The position numbers were made by a program, and so were the translations under genes. A model generated the notes under the pieces. The model saw only the letters and a program-made list of their open reading frames with translations, did not search any database and was not told the DNA's origin. A stretch of DNA of 64,000 nt from Prolixibacteraceae bacterium (GTDB taxonomy: Bacteria; Bacteroidota; Bacteroidia; Bacteroidales; Prolixibacteraceae), in the NCBI GenBank assembly GCA_019720755.1, contig CP081303.1, forward strand, positions 1,426,001 to 1,490,000, in the 5' to 3' direction. Positions within the stretch are counted from its first letter, which is position 1. Each line of letters opens with the position of its first letter. Positions 1-9,585 of the stretch are shown piece after piece.

Positions 1-232
1 TAGCTACCAATTCACATAGATTGCATCTTAGTCCACGTTGGGAAAGGTCTCCATCGTAGTGCCAATCATTAACAAAGAAGGCTCTGTTTAACTTCGCACG
101 TAAGAATAGAAGTGTTTCTAAAAGACGTGGATCAAAAAAGTTCCATGCTCTTGTGCCATACTTCTCATATACTTCTGGACACACCAATTCTTGTAACTCA
201 AAATGTTTCTGCAGGTTCTTTATTGTTTCCAT
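1..232 (-). CDS. M15-type peptidase / endolysin-like protein, partial
   Basis: The minus strand is open from an ATG at 232 through the window edge (77 codons seen), starting METIKNLQKHFELQELVCPE. The segments FFDPRLLETLLFLR and GDLSQRGLRC resemble the N-terminal half of the M15-like (D-Ala-D-Ala carboxypeptidase type) lysis proteins common in Bacteroidetes phages; this is from memory of the family. The zinc ligands would lie mostly beyond the window, so activity cannot be judged. The gene overlaps the preceding holin-like gene by 35 bp and follows it on the same strand, consistent with a lysis cassette. It is truncated only by the window edge. Confidence 0.6.
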   Translation of the reverse strand, partial: METIKNLQKHFELQELVCPEVYEKYGTRAWNFFDPRLLETLLFLRAKLNRAFFVNDWHYDGDLSQRGLRCNLCELVA

Positions 233-506
233 AAGGCTTCGCTTTAGGTGTTGAAAATTGCTTCTCAAGATTAGATATCTTTTCGTTCATAGCTTGTCGA
301 TATAGTTGACAGCTATGTTTGTGGGAGCGATCTCTCTCTTCTATGACAGCGATGGTTTTGGACAACTCTTGCAAAGCTTCACTTAGTCTGGTTAAAGAGT
401 GTGAGAACTCTTTGTTTGCTTTTAATTGTGCCGAGATGATCCATCCGATGGTTCCAAGAAAGGCAGTAAGGGCAGCAGTGATAAGCGAAATAGCAAGGTC
501 AGACAT
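198..506 (-). CDS. Small single-TM coiled-coil protein, holin-like
   Basis: A 102-residue protein with one N-terminal membrane segment (about residues 4-25, rich in Ala, Leu, Ile), followed by a charged heptad-like region (about 30-85) and a Lys/Pro-rich tail. The topology and the place between the tail genes and the endolysin-like gene suit a holin or a spanin-like lysis accessory. No specific family motif is recognised. It starts 6 bp after the stop of the preceding 96-residue gene, in the same operon. Lysis function is inferred from position and topology only. Confidence 0.5.
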   Translation of the reverse strand: MSDLAISLITAALTAFLGTIGWIISAQLKANKEFSHSLTRLSEALQELSKTIAVIEERDRSHKHSCQLYRQAMNEKISNLEKQFSTPKAKPYGNNKEPAETF

Positions 507-512
507 GATTGT

Positions 513-803
513 TTAGTTTAGACTTTGAATAATAGAACGTGCAACAATAGGGGGAAAACCTTCAAAGGCACTCTTCACAAGCTTCTTAAACTCCTCTTTC
601 TGCTCTTCATTGACTTCGACAGATTCTCCTTGGTAGATGAGTCTTCCAAGTTCATAGACTTTGTCTGAGCCTTGTGAGTAGATATAGTTTCCGAGGTGCT
701 TCTCAATGAAGTCGGGAGCCAATGCATTCTCTTTGATGATGGCTTGTCTTACATCGTTTCCTGCTAGATCCTTGATCTTGATCTCTTGTACATTTTTTTT
801 CAT
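513..803 (-). CDS. Hypothetical phage protein downstream of tail protein
   Basis: A 96-residue charged, soluble protein with no signal peptide or membrane segment. Its ATG overlaps the stop of the giant tail gene by 4 bp, implying translational coupling. The C-terminal part (PPIVARSIIQSLN) looks amphipathic. I do not recognise the family. By position between tail tip and lysis genes it could be a tail accessory or lysis regulator, which is a guess. Confidence 0.6.
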   Translation of the reverse strand: MKKNVQEIKIKDLAGNDVRQAIIKENALAPDFIEKHLGNYIYSQGSDKVYELGRLIYQGESVEVNEEQKEEFKKLVKSAFEGFPPIVARSIIQSLN

Positions 804-3800
804 AGTGTGTCGATTATTATAAAGTCAAAATATAAGTCTTGATAACTTCCATTGAAGGCTCTTAGATAGAGATAGAAACCATGTACACTCCTCTCTCCAT
901 AGGTCCAACATATATCATTGTTCGCATCCCAGTTCTTATTTCTTTTTACTCGGATTGATCCCAATACGATATAATGGTAATTAATAAGATCCATCCCTGT
1001 GGTGCTTACAAAAATTCTTTTGTCACCGTCTATATCTCCAATAGTAATAGATCTCGTTCTTTGAGTAACTGTCAGTCTGCCTCTGATACTTGTGTCAGGC
1101 AATAGTGCTTTCCCTGCGTTAATGAGAACCGAACCATAAATTGACATAGCATACTCACTGTCTGTAGGACTATCAATGCGCATCCCTCCATGATCCCCTC
1201 TCAAGTAGAATGATGCTCCATCTGGACCAGCACCAAGAGTAAGAACCTGTTTATAATTTTTATAGAAGTATAGTGTGTTTTTTGATGCATCTACTTCAAG
1301 ACGTGTTCCTCCAGTACCTGTTTTTAAATCACCGATGATATTGGCTCCTTGGGCTGTCAGTTGTCCTTCTGGTGTCACAATGAATTTGCCATTACCAAGA
1401 TTGAAGCTACCTGCAGTAATATTTCCTAAAGCATGGATCTCTTTGGTCTTGATCAGACTCGTTTTGATATACCCTCCATCAATGATCGTGTTATCCAATC
1501 GTGCGATGGACACTTTACTTGCATAAGCAAGACTTCCTAACTTGGATGTGATCGCACTTTTTATGTCCTCAGGTTTGTATCCAGACGCAAATCGTGTTTG
1601 TCCATTGACCTCAATTTTAGATGCCTTGATTCGAACTGCCTCTGCACTTTGATTGATGGTTGAGACAATGTTCCCTTTCTCCACTTTAGATGTAATCGCC
1701 TTTGTATTGATCTGTATCTTACTGTTGGCAGAGGTTACTCCTTTGTTTGTTTCTGTAATACGCTTCGCTTGAAGGGTAATATCCTCTTTGGTTTGATTGA
1801 TTTCTGTGGATAATGATGTCTTTATATTTTGAATCTGGTCGTTAATATCTTCGGGTGCAGGAGTCCAGTCAGTAGCTTTATTGCCAAACTCAAGTTTGTA
1901 GTTTCTGTACTCTAACGTTGAATCTTTTAGAACATTTCTACCATTGAATCCAGAAATACATTGTATTGGATTTGATGTAAAGTTCCAATCTATGGGAACA
2001 TCTAGAATTGCGTTAACTTTTTGCCAATGATGATTCGAAGTATCAATCGATACACGTGACCTCTTTCGTTTGTGTCTGAAGTCCCATTCTAGGTATAAGT
2101 CATCCCAATTTCCTGTTAACTTTATCTCACAACTTAATACTAAGGTTTTTCCTCTTATCTCAATATTAAAAGGGTAAGTTATCCATTGGTAACAATTCCA
2201 ATAGCTGTCTTTTAAGTTTGATAGAATTGTAAGCTTTCCTTTTTCTCTTTTACTTTTAGTATGATAATCGCTTCCAAGCAAGTAATAATCTTGACTATTA
2301 AGTAATAGATTTCTTCCTCCAATCTCTATGTCACCGACACACTTCTCTGCATGCTGCTTGGCTTCTTGTAACTTTGCTTCAGCATCTTTAATTGCTCTTT
2401 TTTCTTCATCAGATACCTTCCCATCTGCGTGGGCTTCAGCTTTTACTCTTGCGGCATTTGCTTCGGTTTCAGCATATTTCTTCTGGGCAGCTATTGCATC
2501 TGTTATAGATTGATTCGTTTTCGAAAATTCTTTGTTTACTTCTGTTTGTGACACTTTTGAAGTGATTGCCTTACTATTGATATTTATTTGGCTATTCGCT
2601 TCTGTAATTGCTTTGTTGGTTTCTGTAATACGTTTGGCTTGAAGGGAAATATCCTCTTTCGTTTGATTGATCTCAGTAGATAGTGTCTTTTTTACTTCTT
2701 CTGTTTTCGTGTTGGTATACTTCTTTGCATTTGCAAGTGCAGCATTGGCTTTTGCTTCTGCATCTTTAATTGCTCTTTTTTCTTCTTCAGAGACCTTCCC
2801 ATCCGCATGTGCTTCTGCTTTCACACGTTCAGCTTCTGCCTTTGCTTTGACATACTCTTGATATGCTTTCTCGATATCTTCTGGAGTTGGTGTCCAAACT
2901 GTAGCCTTGTTTCCTTTTTCAACTTTCAAGTCTGAAATTATGACTTCTCCTTTGCAAATAATGTCAACAAAACCTCTATACTCATTTCCGTCAATATAAT
3001 GATCAATGTAACGAGTCCCACTGAAAAATCTCCATTCGGAGTTAATATCTAATGTTCCTATGGTTATATCAGAAATCTCAATATGTAGGGTTTGATCTAT
3101 GTTACTTTTAGCATTGAAACTTATTGAATAATTCCCTTCACCATACTCTGTAAAATTTCGATACCTCCAATATCCAAATTGATTAGGTGTAATTTTAAAG
3201 GCATTAAATCTATTTCCTTTTCCATTTGAAGAAAGGATATTAAGTCTAGTTAACTCTATAAGATTACGTCCACCAATCTCTATGTCACCGACACACTTCT
3301 CTGCATGCTGCTTGGCTTCTTGTAACTTTGCTTCAGCATCTTTAATTGCTCTTTTTTCTTCATCAGATACCTTCCCATCTGCATGAGCTTCAGCTTTTAC
3401 CCTTGCGGCATTTGCTTCAGCCTCTGCATATTTCTTTTGGGCAGCTGTCGCATCGGTTATTGCTTTATTGGTTTTTGAGAACTCTTTGTTTACTTCTGTT
3501 TGTGATACCTTGGAAGTGATCGCCTTACTATTGATATTTATTTGACTATTTGCTTCCGTGATTGCTTTATTTGTTTCTGTTATACGTTTGGCTTGAAGCG
3601 TAATATCCTCTTTTGTTTGGTTGATCTTTGTGGATAGAGTCTTCTTGACTTCGTCAGTTTTCGTGTTGGTATACTTCTTTGCATTTGCAAGTGCAGCACT
3701 GGCTTTTGCTTCTGCATCTTTAATTGCTCTTTTTTCTTCATCAGAGACCTTCCCATCCGCATGTGCTTCTGCTTTCACACGTTCAGCTTCTGCCTTTGCT

Positions 3801-6800
3801 TTGACATACTCTTGATATGCTTTCTCGATATCTTCTGGAGTTGGTGTCCAAACTGTAGCCTTGTTTCCTTTTTCAACTTTCAAGTCTGAAATTATGACTT
3901 CTCCTTTGCAAATAATGTCAACAAAACCTCTATACTCATTTCCATCAATATATCGATCAATGTAACGAGTCCCACTGAAAAATCTCCATTCGGAGTTAAT
4001 ATCTAATGTTCCTATGGTTATATCAGAAATCTCAATATGTAGGGTTTGATCTATGTTACTTTTAGCATTGAAACTTATTGAATAATTCCCTTCACCATAC
4101 TCTGTAAAATTTCGATACCTCCAATATCCAAATTGATTAGGTGTAATTTTAAAGGCATTAAATCTATTTCCTTTTCCATTTGAAGAAAGGATATTAAGTC
4201 TAGTTAACTCTATAAGATTCCTTCCACCAATCTCTATATCACCCACACATTTCTCTGCATGCTGCTTGGCTTCTTGTAACTTTGTCTCAGCATCCTTGAT
4301 TGCTCTCTTCTCTTCTTCTGATACTTTTCCATCTGCGTGGGCTTCAGCTTTAACCCTTGCTGCATTTGCTTCGGCTTCTGCATATTTCTTTTGGGCAGCC
4401 GTGGCATCGGTTATTGCTTTGTTGGTTGTTTGGATCTTTCCATTCACATACGTTGTGGATGCTTTGGAAGAGAGGACGGTTCCAATATCTTCACCACTAT
4501 GCAAAGCAAAGTGTCCTTTGAGATATACGTTCTGGGCAAATAGACCATATCCCTGCAGGGCTCCAAATTGAGGATCCACAATACCAGAAAGATTCCCCAT
4601 TCGTTGTGATAGTTTATCATGAAGAGAGAAACTATTTATACCAGAGTAGAGATCTATGACAGGATTACTTGATCCAGTAGCAGAAAGAATTATGGCATTC
4701 TGCCTTTCTTGATTGCTGGTGTTTCCAAGTAATACTAAATCATCCCCCACGATAGGTGCAGCATTTCCATCTTTGATTGCTTTAGAAAGGTGAATGTAAT
4801 CATCCCCAATGGATGTAACTTTAGACCATAGATAGCGTGGGACTCCTCCAAAAGTTTGAAGCCTTACTAGGTCGTTTACTACAAAAGGATTTGTAATATC
4901 CCCATCCTTGGTGTCGAAATAACATCTCCAATAAGCCCCTCCTTCTGTCACTTTAGAGACCTTCATCGATGCTGGAGAGATGATGACCATGCCTCCAACA
5001 GCACGAAGTTTTTGTATTACGATCTCATAGAAGGTCGCACTTTTACGTACCGTTAAGTTGTCCAGCTCTAAAGAAGCATTCGGAATATCTATTTTCATTC
5101 CTTCTCCAGCGAAGCCCGAAACAAAAGAGGATGAAACAATAGGACGTAAGAAGCGAACCATCTCTTCGATACACGTAAAATAGTTTTTTCCATTGGCTCC
5201 AGCTTGGAAACCATGCAATGCAGAAAGAATGTCCTTCCATGAAGTTTGTCCTTGAACCTCTTGGTTGATGTCTTTTCGAATAAATTGCTTCGAAGTTTTC
5301 CCTTCTAACTTTGCACTATCATCAGAATGAATCGATTGCTTTGCCTTCTGTTGAATTGTATTCTGGTCAATCCAATTGGATGCTTTGTTCCATTTGTTCT
5401 TCTCTGCAGTAGAGGTATGAATAGAGGTGTCTTCCATATGAGACTCTACGACCTCCGCTTCTGCAAAATAGGTGTCAGGCTTATTGTTTAACTTGTTCGC
5501 ATTGTCTGCGACTTTTGCGTGTTCCGATTCTTTAGATAGATCCGCTTTCTTTGCGTGGTCTGCCTCCCTTGCATGATCTGCAAATATCGCTTTGGTCTTT
5601 CCCTTAGAGGTGACAATATAGTTATCCTTATCTATCTCCAATGGTAGTTTTGGAAGGGCTCCTTGATTTGATGCACCACCTCCTGTAGTTCCACTGGATG
5701 AACTTTTCCCTGTGGATTCTTTTGTCTCTGTTCTGATATAGTCTAATACTCTATTTTCGAATGAGAGAAGCTCCACCAACAGAACCGTTGCTTTATCTTT
5801 ATATAGATCGTGACTCACGGATGCCACTTCAAACAGGGTCTCTTGATGTTGAATGATACGACTATAAGAGAAGTGTATCCCTCTGATATCACCTTTCAAA
5901 GTCACCCTTGCTTTGCGATTACGTGAGGTGATCATCTTACCCAGGATCTCACTTAAAGGATATTTGTTTGGTAGCTTCTTATCACTCCATGCTTTGGTTG
6001 GAATATGGTTGTTGTTGGTTGTATAACCACGATATGCCAAGTCTATATTCTGGACAGAAGGAGCATCTCCTGTAAGATATTTACAAGTACGCTCTTTACC
6101 AGTTGCATTTTCATTCACCGTAAAGTGGTAAGTAAAACCCTTAGGAAGAGGATTGTTCTCCTTGATGAACGTCACACTAATATCTTTATATTCAGACCAT
6201 GATACTCCCAAGTTTCCATGGGCAGTACACTTCCCTCCATATAGACGTAATTCAATCTCTCCATCTTGATTGAATCCATCGGTTACCAGTTTCATCTCAT
6301 AGAATGAAACACTAGACATTGGAGTCGCTGAGAACTCTTGTGATTCGATATAAGAGGCACTACTTTTCCATCCCTCTTTCGAGAGCCATTTTCTATTTCC
6401 TGATGTTGGTTTAAAACTAAATTGGATGAATACCTTTCCTGTGGTGTTTCCAACCAATCCAAATTTAAAAGCCAATAGCAGATCCAAAGAGGTAGCTTTA
6501 ATCTTCTGGGTAACCTTGAGGTATCTTTTGTAATCATCATTTGTATCACGCATCACCCCAAATGACTCTTTCCCTGTAGGCTTATATTTGCCCCCATGAT
6601 TCCAAAACCATCCCTTTGCATATTCCCCATTATTGGCAATTATAGGAGGGAGAATAGAGTTTTTCTTGTCTAAGGTCTCTTCTATCTTGGCACTCTTCAT
6701 GGCTTTAGTCATAGACATATCCAGTACTCCCACGACATGAATATCCCCATAACCTAATGAAGTTAGTTCTAATACTTTTGGTGCTTCTTCATTTCCTAGA

Positions 6801-7495
6801 TATAGTCCTTGAAAATCGTATACCTTTCGTGTAGATAACTTATCACAGGATCTTGTAATTTGCCATTGTCCATTTAACTGGGTAAGTTCTGCATCATACC
6901 TTGATAGAATATCTTCCAGTACTTTATAACAGTCTAGCTTGGTATCCTCTCTTACTTTGGGATTGTCATAGCACTCCACCAAAGGACTATGATTAGGGTT
7001 AAAACTATCTTCAGTTAGATCGATTGCCACAGAAAAAGGAAGCTCTAAAAGCGTCTCTTTAAGACAATCTCTCATCGTAGCCAGATGATTCTGGAACGTT
7101 GAATATGTATGATATTTCAACTCCTTTAGAAGTCCAACTCCATCGGATGCTGTGATGGTTACTGGAGACATATAGGTGTATTTCTCTTGATACTGTTCCG
7201 ATAATATAAACCCCTGCCAAATGATCTGTCCATTCATTAAGAGTTGTACCTTGAACTCTTTGCTATCTTCAGTGTATAGCTCTTGAAATTCCCCCTCTAT
7301 TTGAGGTTTCAAGGTGAACTTTAATGAGGTTCCTTTGATCCATGTGGCACTATCTTTAGATAGAATGGCTCCATCCATTGTAGTAGATCGATACAATGTA
7401 TCCCCTGTGTAATCTCTTTTTAATATACGAATCTCATACTCCTTATGGAATACTTTCGAAGAGAAGATGCTATGATATTTTAATCCGAAATTCAT
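800..7495 (-). CDS. Giant modular tail protein, likely tip/receptor-binding fibre
   Basis: A 2231-residue protein immediately downstream of the tape measure gene, the position of tail-tip and host-recognition proteins. The first ~600 residues look like a distal-tail/baseplate-type structural region. A Gly/Ser-rich linker follows near residues 625-645. Then come modules alternating coiled-coil segments (AHADGKVSDEEKRAIKDAE occurs five times, with D/E variation) with beta-rich segments starting IEIGGRN that resemble carbohydrate-binding modules. Two of these modules (about residues 1090-1725) are near-identical tandem copies; a third diverged copy follows. The end (about 1960-2231) is a separate Gly/Asn-rich beta region, perhaps a fibre head. 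The modular build suggests surface-glycan binding. No chaperone/cleavage motif was recognised. Confidence 0.8.
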   Translation of the reverse strand: MNFGLKYHSIFSSKVFHKEYEIRILKRDYTGDTLYRSTTMDGAILSKDSATWIKGTSLKFTLKPQIEGEFQELYTEDSKEFKVQLLMNGQIIWQGFILSEQYQEKYTYMSPVTITASDGVGLLKELKYHTYSTFQNHLATMRDCLKETLLELPFSVAIDLTEDSFNPNHSPLVECYDNPKVREDTKLDCYKVLEDILSRYDAELTQLNGQWQITRSCDKLSTRKVYDFQGLYLGNEEAPKVLELTSLGYGDIHVVGVLDMSMTKAMKSAKIEETLDKKNSILPPIIANNGEYAKGWFWNHGGKYKPTGKESFGVMRDTNDDYKRYLKVTQKIKATSLDLLLAFKFGLVGNTTGKVFIQFSFKPTSGNRKWLSKEGWKSSASYIESQEFSATPMSSVSFYEMKLVTDGFNQDGEIELRLYGGKCTAHGNLGVSWSEYKDISVTFIKENNPLPKGFTYHFTVNENATGKERTCKYLTGDAPSVQNIDLAYRGYTTNNNHIPTKAWSDKKLPNKYPLSEILGKMITSRNRKARVTLKGDIRGIHFSYSRIIQHQETLFEVASVSHDLYKDKATVLLVELLSFENRVLDYIRTETKESTGKSSSSGTTGGGASNQGALPKLPLEIDKDNYIVTSKGKTKAIFADHAREADHAKKADLSKESEHAKVADNANKLNNKPDTYFAEAEVVESHMEDTSIHTSTAEKNKWNKASNWIDQNTIQQKAKQSIHSDDSAKLEGKTSKQFIRKDINQEVQGQTSWKDILSALHGFQAGANGKNYFTCIEEMVRFLRPIVSSSFVSGFAGEGMKIDIPNASLELDNLTVRKSATFYEIVIQKLRAVGGMVIISPASMKVSKVTEGGAYWRCYFDTKDGDITNPFVVNDLVRLQTFGGVPRYLWSKVTSIGDDYIHLSKAIKDGNAAPIVGDDLVLLGNTSNQERQNAIILSATGSSNPVIDLYSGINSFSLHDKLSQRMGNLSGIVDPQFGALQGYGLFAQNVYLKGHFALHSGEDIGTVLSSKASTTYVNGKIQTTNKAITDATAAQKKYAEAEANAARVKAEAHADGKVSEEEKRAIKDAETKLQEAKQHAEKCVGDIEIGGRNLIELTRLNILSSNGKGNRFNAFKITPNQFGYWRYRNFTEYGEGNYSISFNAKSNIDQTLHIEISDITIGTLDINSEWRFFSGTRYIDRYIDGNEYRGFVDIICKGEVIISDLKVEKGNKATVWTPTPEDIEKAYQEYVKAKAEAERVKAEAHADGKVSDEEKRAIKDAEAKASAALANAKKYTNTKTDEVKKTLSTKINQTKEDITLQAKRITETNKAITEANSQININSKAITSKVSQTEVNKEFSKTNKAITDATAAQKKYAEAEANAARVKAEAHADGKVSDEEKRAIKDAEAKLQEAKQHAEKCVGDIEIGGRNLIELTRLNILSSNGKGNRFNAFKITPNQFGYWRYRNFTEYGEGNYSISFNAKSNIDQTLHIEISDITIGTLDINSEWRFFSGTRYIDHYIDGNEYRGFVDIICKGEVIISDLKVEKGNKATVWTPTPEDIEKAYQEYVKAKAEAERVKAEAHADGKVSEEEKRAIKDAEAKANAALANAKKYTNTKTEEVKKTLSTEINQTKEDISLQAKRITETNKAITEANSQININSKAITSKVSQTEVNKEFSKTNQSITDAIAAQKKYAETEANAARVKAEAHADGKVSDEEKRAIKDAEAKLQEAKQHAEKCVGDIEIGGRNLLLNSQDYYLLGSDYHTKSKREKGKLTILSNLKDSYWNCYQWITYPFNIEIRGKTLVLSCEIKLTGNWDDLYLEWDFRHKRKRSRVSIDTSNHHWQKVNAILDVPIDWNFTSNPIQCISGFNGRNVLKDSTLEYRNYKLEFGNKATDWTPAPEDINDQIQNIKTSLSTEINQTKEDITLQAKRITETNKGVTSANSKIQINTKAITSKVEKGNIVSTINQSAEAVRIKASKIEVNGQTRFASGYKPEDIKSAITSKLGSLAYASKVSIARLDNTIIDGGYIKTSLIKTKEIHALGNITAGSFNLGNGKFIVTPEGQLTAQGANIIGDLKTGTGGTRLEVDASKNTLYFYKNYKQVLTLGAGPDGASFYLRGDHGGMRIDSPTDSEYAMSIYGSVLINAGKALLPDTSIRGRLTVTQRTRSITIGDIDGDKRIFVSTTGMDLINYHYIVLGSIRVKRNKNWDANNDICWTYGERSVHGFYLYLRAFNGSYQDLYFDFIIIDTL
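2321..4228 (-). repeat. 954-bp tandem duplication inside the tail gene
   Basis: The same landmark (plus-strand aatctctat followed by the CVGDIEIGGRN codons) recurs at 2321, 3275 and 4229, spacing exactly 954 bp (318 codons). Units 2321-3274 and 3275-4228 are nearly identical at DNA level, differing by scattered substitutions such as RYIDHYID/RYIDRYID and KVSEEE/KVSDEE. The sequence below 2321 starts with the same coiled-coil codons but then holds a divergent module. In-frame length preserves the reading frame. Such copies arise by unequal recombination and can be gained or lost. Confidence 0.93.
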
Positions 7496-7511
7496 GGTTC
7501 GTTATCTACTA

Positions 7512-9287
7512 TTAGGTGAGTATACGTTGTCTTTGACTCTCTTGTTTGATGGTGGCCACAAGGTCTCCTGCTTTCTGTCTGAACTCTCCTGATACTTGAA
7601 CTTGTACCAGACTAGAGTTCGGTGTAGGGAATTGCCTTACATCGAAATTACCACCAACAGGACTAGAAGATCCTCCAGAAGATCCAGATGCAACACTAGA
7701 TAAAGATCCTTTGACTGCAGTACCTAGTGCCACCAATGCAACACCTGCAGCAATGGCCACCGCACCATTCAAACTCTTTAGTGCAGCCTTTATCCCTAGA
7801 GTGGCCACTCCTGTTGCAATGGCAATCTTACCTACTTGTATTGCCATGTCTGCAAACGTACTTGCAACGAGATGAGTAAAGCCTTTAAAAAAGTTCCCAC
7901 CCTGGGCTAGCTTCCCAATCAGTGTACTAACACCAATGAGAACATTCTCTGTTCCTGCTCGGATAATTGGAGAGATGTCTGTAAATGCATTCTTGTAGTT
8001 TTGTACAAGTTGTTCTGCCATGATTCTTGTTTGCTCGGCAAAACTATTGAGCTTCTCTGTTTCAAGTTGTGGTTCAATCGTTACTGGTATTTTAGTTCCA
8101 TCGGTGGAGGTAACTTCTTGAGATACTTGCACCACCTTCTTGGAGACAATACTTTCTGCCAACACCTTATTTAAACTTCTGGTTGCATCAGCATTCTTAT
8201 GAACCTCTCTAGTTAGTCGATTATAATCACGCATTAAAGTGATAAGACCTGTAGATTGCTGGGCTTCTAAATTGATCGCTTTACCTCTCAGAATTTGAAG
8301 CTCTTCATTGTCTTTATTCATATTGTTAGCCAATGCCTGCTGTCTTTCAAGAATACTAATCTTCCTTTTAGTAAAATCAATCTCTTCTGCAGAGAGTTGT
8401 TTTCTAGCTTCCATTGCATTCTTAGTCGCTTGAAGTCTCTCTTCAGCACTATATTTGTCCTCCTCTCTTGACTTCAAACGATTCTTTGCAATATCGGCTT
8501 CTAGTTGTGCTTTTCTTGTGATAAAAGCAATCTGATCCTTTTCCAGTTGCTGCTCCTCTTTTTTAAGAGCCATGGCCGCTTTGCTTTCTTCTCGAATCTC
8601 TTTTCCTAAGCTCTTTACATTTCCAATAATTTTTTTTGTCTGCTTTTCATCCAGTCCTGTTAAAGCTTGATTGAGAGCATATCCCAAATCTTTGACTGCT
8701 TCTTTCCCTTCTCCTCTCAAGATGGCTCCCACGAGTTTCATTGAAGCATCAATAATCTTAGGTATCGCAGTAAAGCGATTAATAAATAATTTCTTTATGG
8801 TTTCCCAAAGTCCTTTAACAGCTTCTTTGGGATGGGAAAAAGCCCAAACCATCTTCTTTCCTAAAGCTGCCAATCGATCCACTATCACATCCATCACTGC
8901 TCCAAGTCCTGCAAAGACACGTTTCACTGCATCCGCTCCCTCTTGGGTTCTAGTAAAATAAGATAGAAGTGCTCCAAATGCGATAATGATCGCACCGATA
9001 CCAGTAGATATCAACGCTTTTTTAATAATAGCCATTGCAATTTTAAAGACTCCTGCGCTTCCTTTTGATCCTTTGATGGTACGATTAAAGTTCTGAAATC
9101 CGTTCTGCATCGAATCAATGGCAGTGTTTACGGGACCAAGATTCACTCCAAAAGCGGATGCAATGGAATTGGTTGCATTTTGGGTTCCCTTGGCAAACTT
9201 CTTGGTAGACCTATCGGCTTTTTTTACCGCCTCTTCATACTTGGTGGTGTCCCCTGATATAATAACTTTAACGGCTCTCTTACCCAT
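7512..9287 (-). CDS. Tail tape measure protein
   Basis: A 591-residue protein positioned after the tail-chaperone frames and before the tail-tip protein, as in siphoviruses. It has an N-terminal region with Lys/Asn/Phe, a hydrophobic stretch around residues 85-112 (IAMAIIKKALISTGIGAI region), a long Lys/Glu/Gln coiled coil (about 225-350), and a second Gly/Ala-rich hydrophobic block near 475-535, all typical of tape measures. It would set a fairly short tail for its length class. The start at 9287 overlaps the end of the chaperone frame by 8 bp. Confidence 0.85.
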   Translation of the reverse strand: MGKRAVKVIISGDTTKYEEAVKKADRSTKKFAKGTQNATNSIASAFGVNLGPVNTAIDSMQNGFQNFNRTIKGSKGSAGVFKIAMAIIKKALISTGIGAIIIAFGALLSYFTRTQEGADAVKRVFAGLGAVMDVIVDRLAALGKKMVWAFSHPKEAVKGLWETIKKLFINRFTAIPKIIDASMKLVGAILRGEGKEAVKDLGYALNQALTGLDEKQTKKIIGNVKSLGKEIREESKAAMALKKEEQQLEKDQIAFITRKAQLEADIAKNRLKSREEDKYSAEERLQATKNAMEARKQLSAEEIDFTKRKISILERQQALANNMNKDNEELQILRGKAINLEAQQSTGLITLMRDYNRLTREVHKNADATRSLNKVLAESIVSKKVVQVSQEVTSTDGTKIPVTIEPQLETEKLNSFAEQTRIMAEQLVQNYKNAFTDISPIIRAGTENVLIGVSTLIGKLAQGGNFFKGFTHLVASTFADMAIQVGKIAIATGVATLGIKAALKSLNGAVAIAAGVALVALGTAVKGSLSSVASGSSGGSSSPVGGNFDVRQFPTPNSSLVQVQVSGEFRQKAGDLVATIKQESQRQRILT

Positions 9288-9585
9288 GATTTATATCTTT
9301 AATGGCATTGGCAATTGCTTCTTGTACCTCTTTGGATTGGAAATTGTCTTCCACTACTGGAGGAGTCTGCATCTCTTCCCATGATGGAATGGCGTCCATA
9401 AAACGCTCACGATCATTTTCCGATAACTGAATCGATCCCAAGGCGATAGTCTGTTGTCTTTGGAGGTTATACTGGAATTGCATTTGTTGTTCATGATATT
9501 GATTGAATCCAGAAAGAGCAGTATATACTTCACCTACACGAGATCGATTAAAGTCATTAGGTGTCCAACCAAGGACACCTGTCAC
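9280..9585 (-). CDS. Tail assembly chaperone, second (GT) frame
   Basis: A 101-codon open frame beginning with GTG at 9585 immediately after the stop of the upstream chaperone gene. Its frame is the -1 frame entered by slippage at the A-run 9621-9630. Read that way the product is 117 residues of the upstream protein plus 113 more (230 in all), the G/GT arrangement of phage tail assembly chaperones just upstream of the tape measure. Independent initiation at GTG is possible but less likely. The segment GVLGWTPNDFNRSRVGEVY resembles phage tail-chaperone/GTA gp10-like C-terminal domains. Confidence 0.75.
   Translation of the reverse strand: MTGVLGWTPNDFNRSRVGEVYTALSGFNQYHEQQMQFQYNLQRQQTIALGSIQLSENDRERFMDAIPSWEEMQTPPVVEDNFQSKEVQEAIANAIKDINHG

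Noticed and set aside
2328-4571. Several plus-strand open frames inside the tail protein gene
   Set aside because: They are antisense to the repeated coiled-coil codons and repeat with the same 954-bp spacing; no independent support.
800-7495. Diversity-generating retroelement target
   Set aside because: No reverse transcriptase or template repeat in the window; variation looks like tandem duplication.
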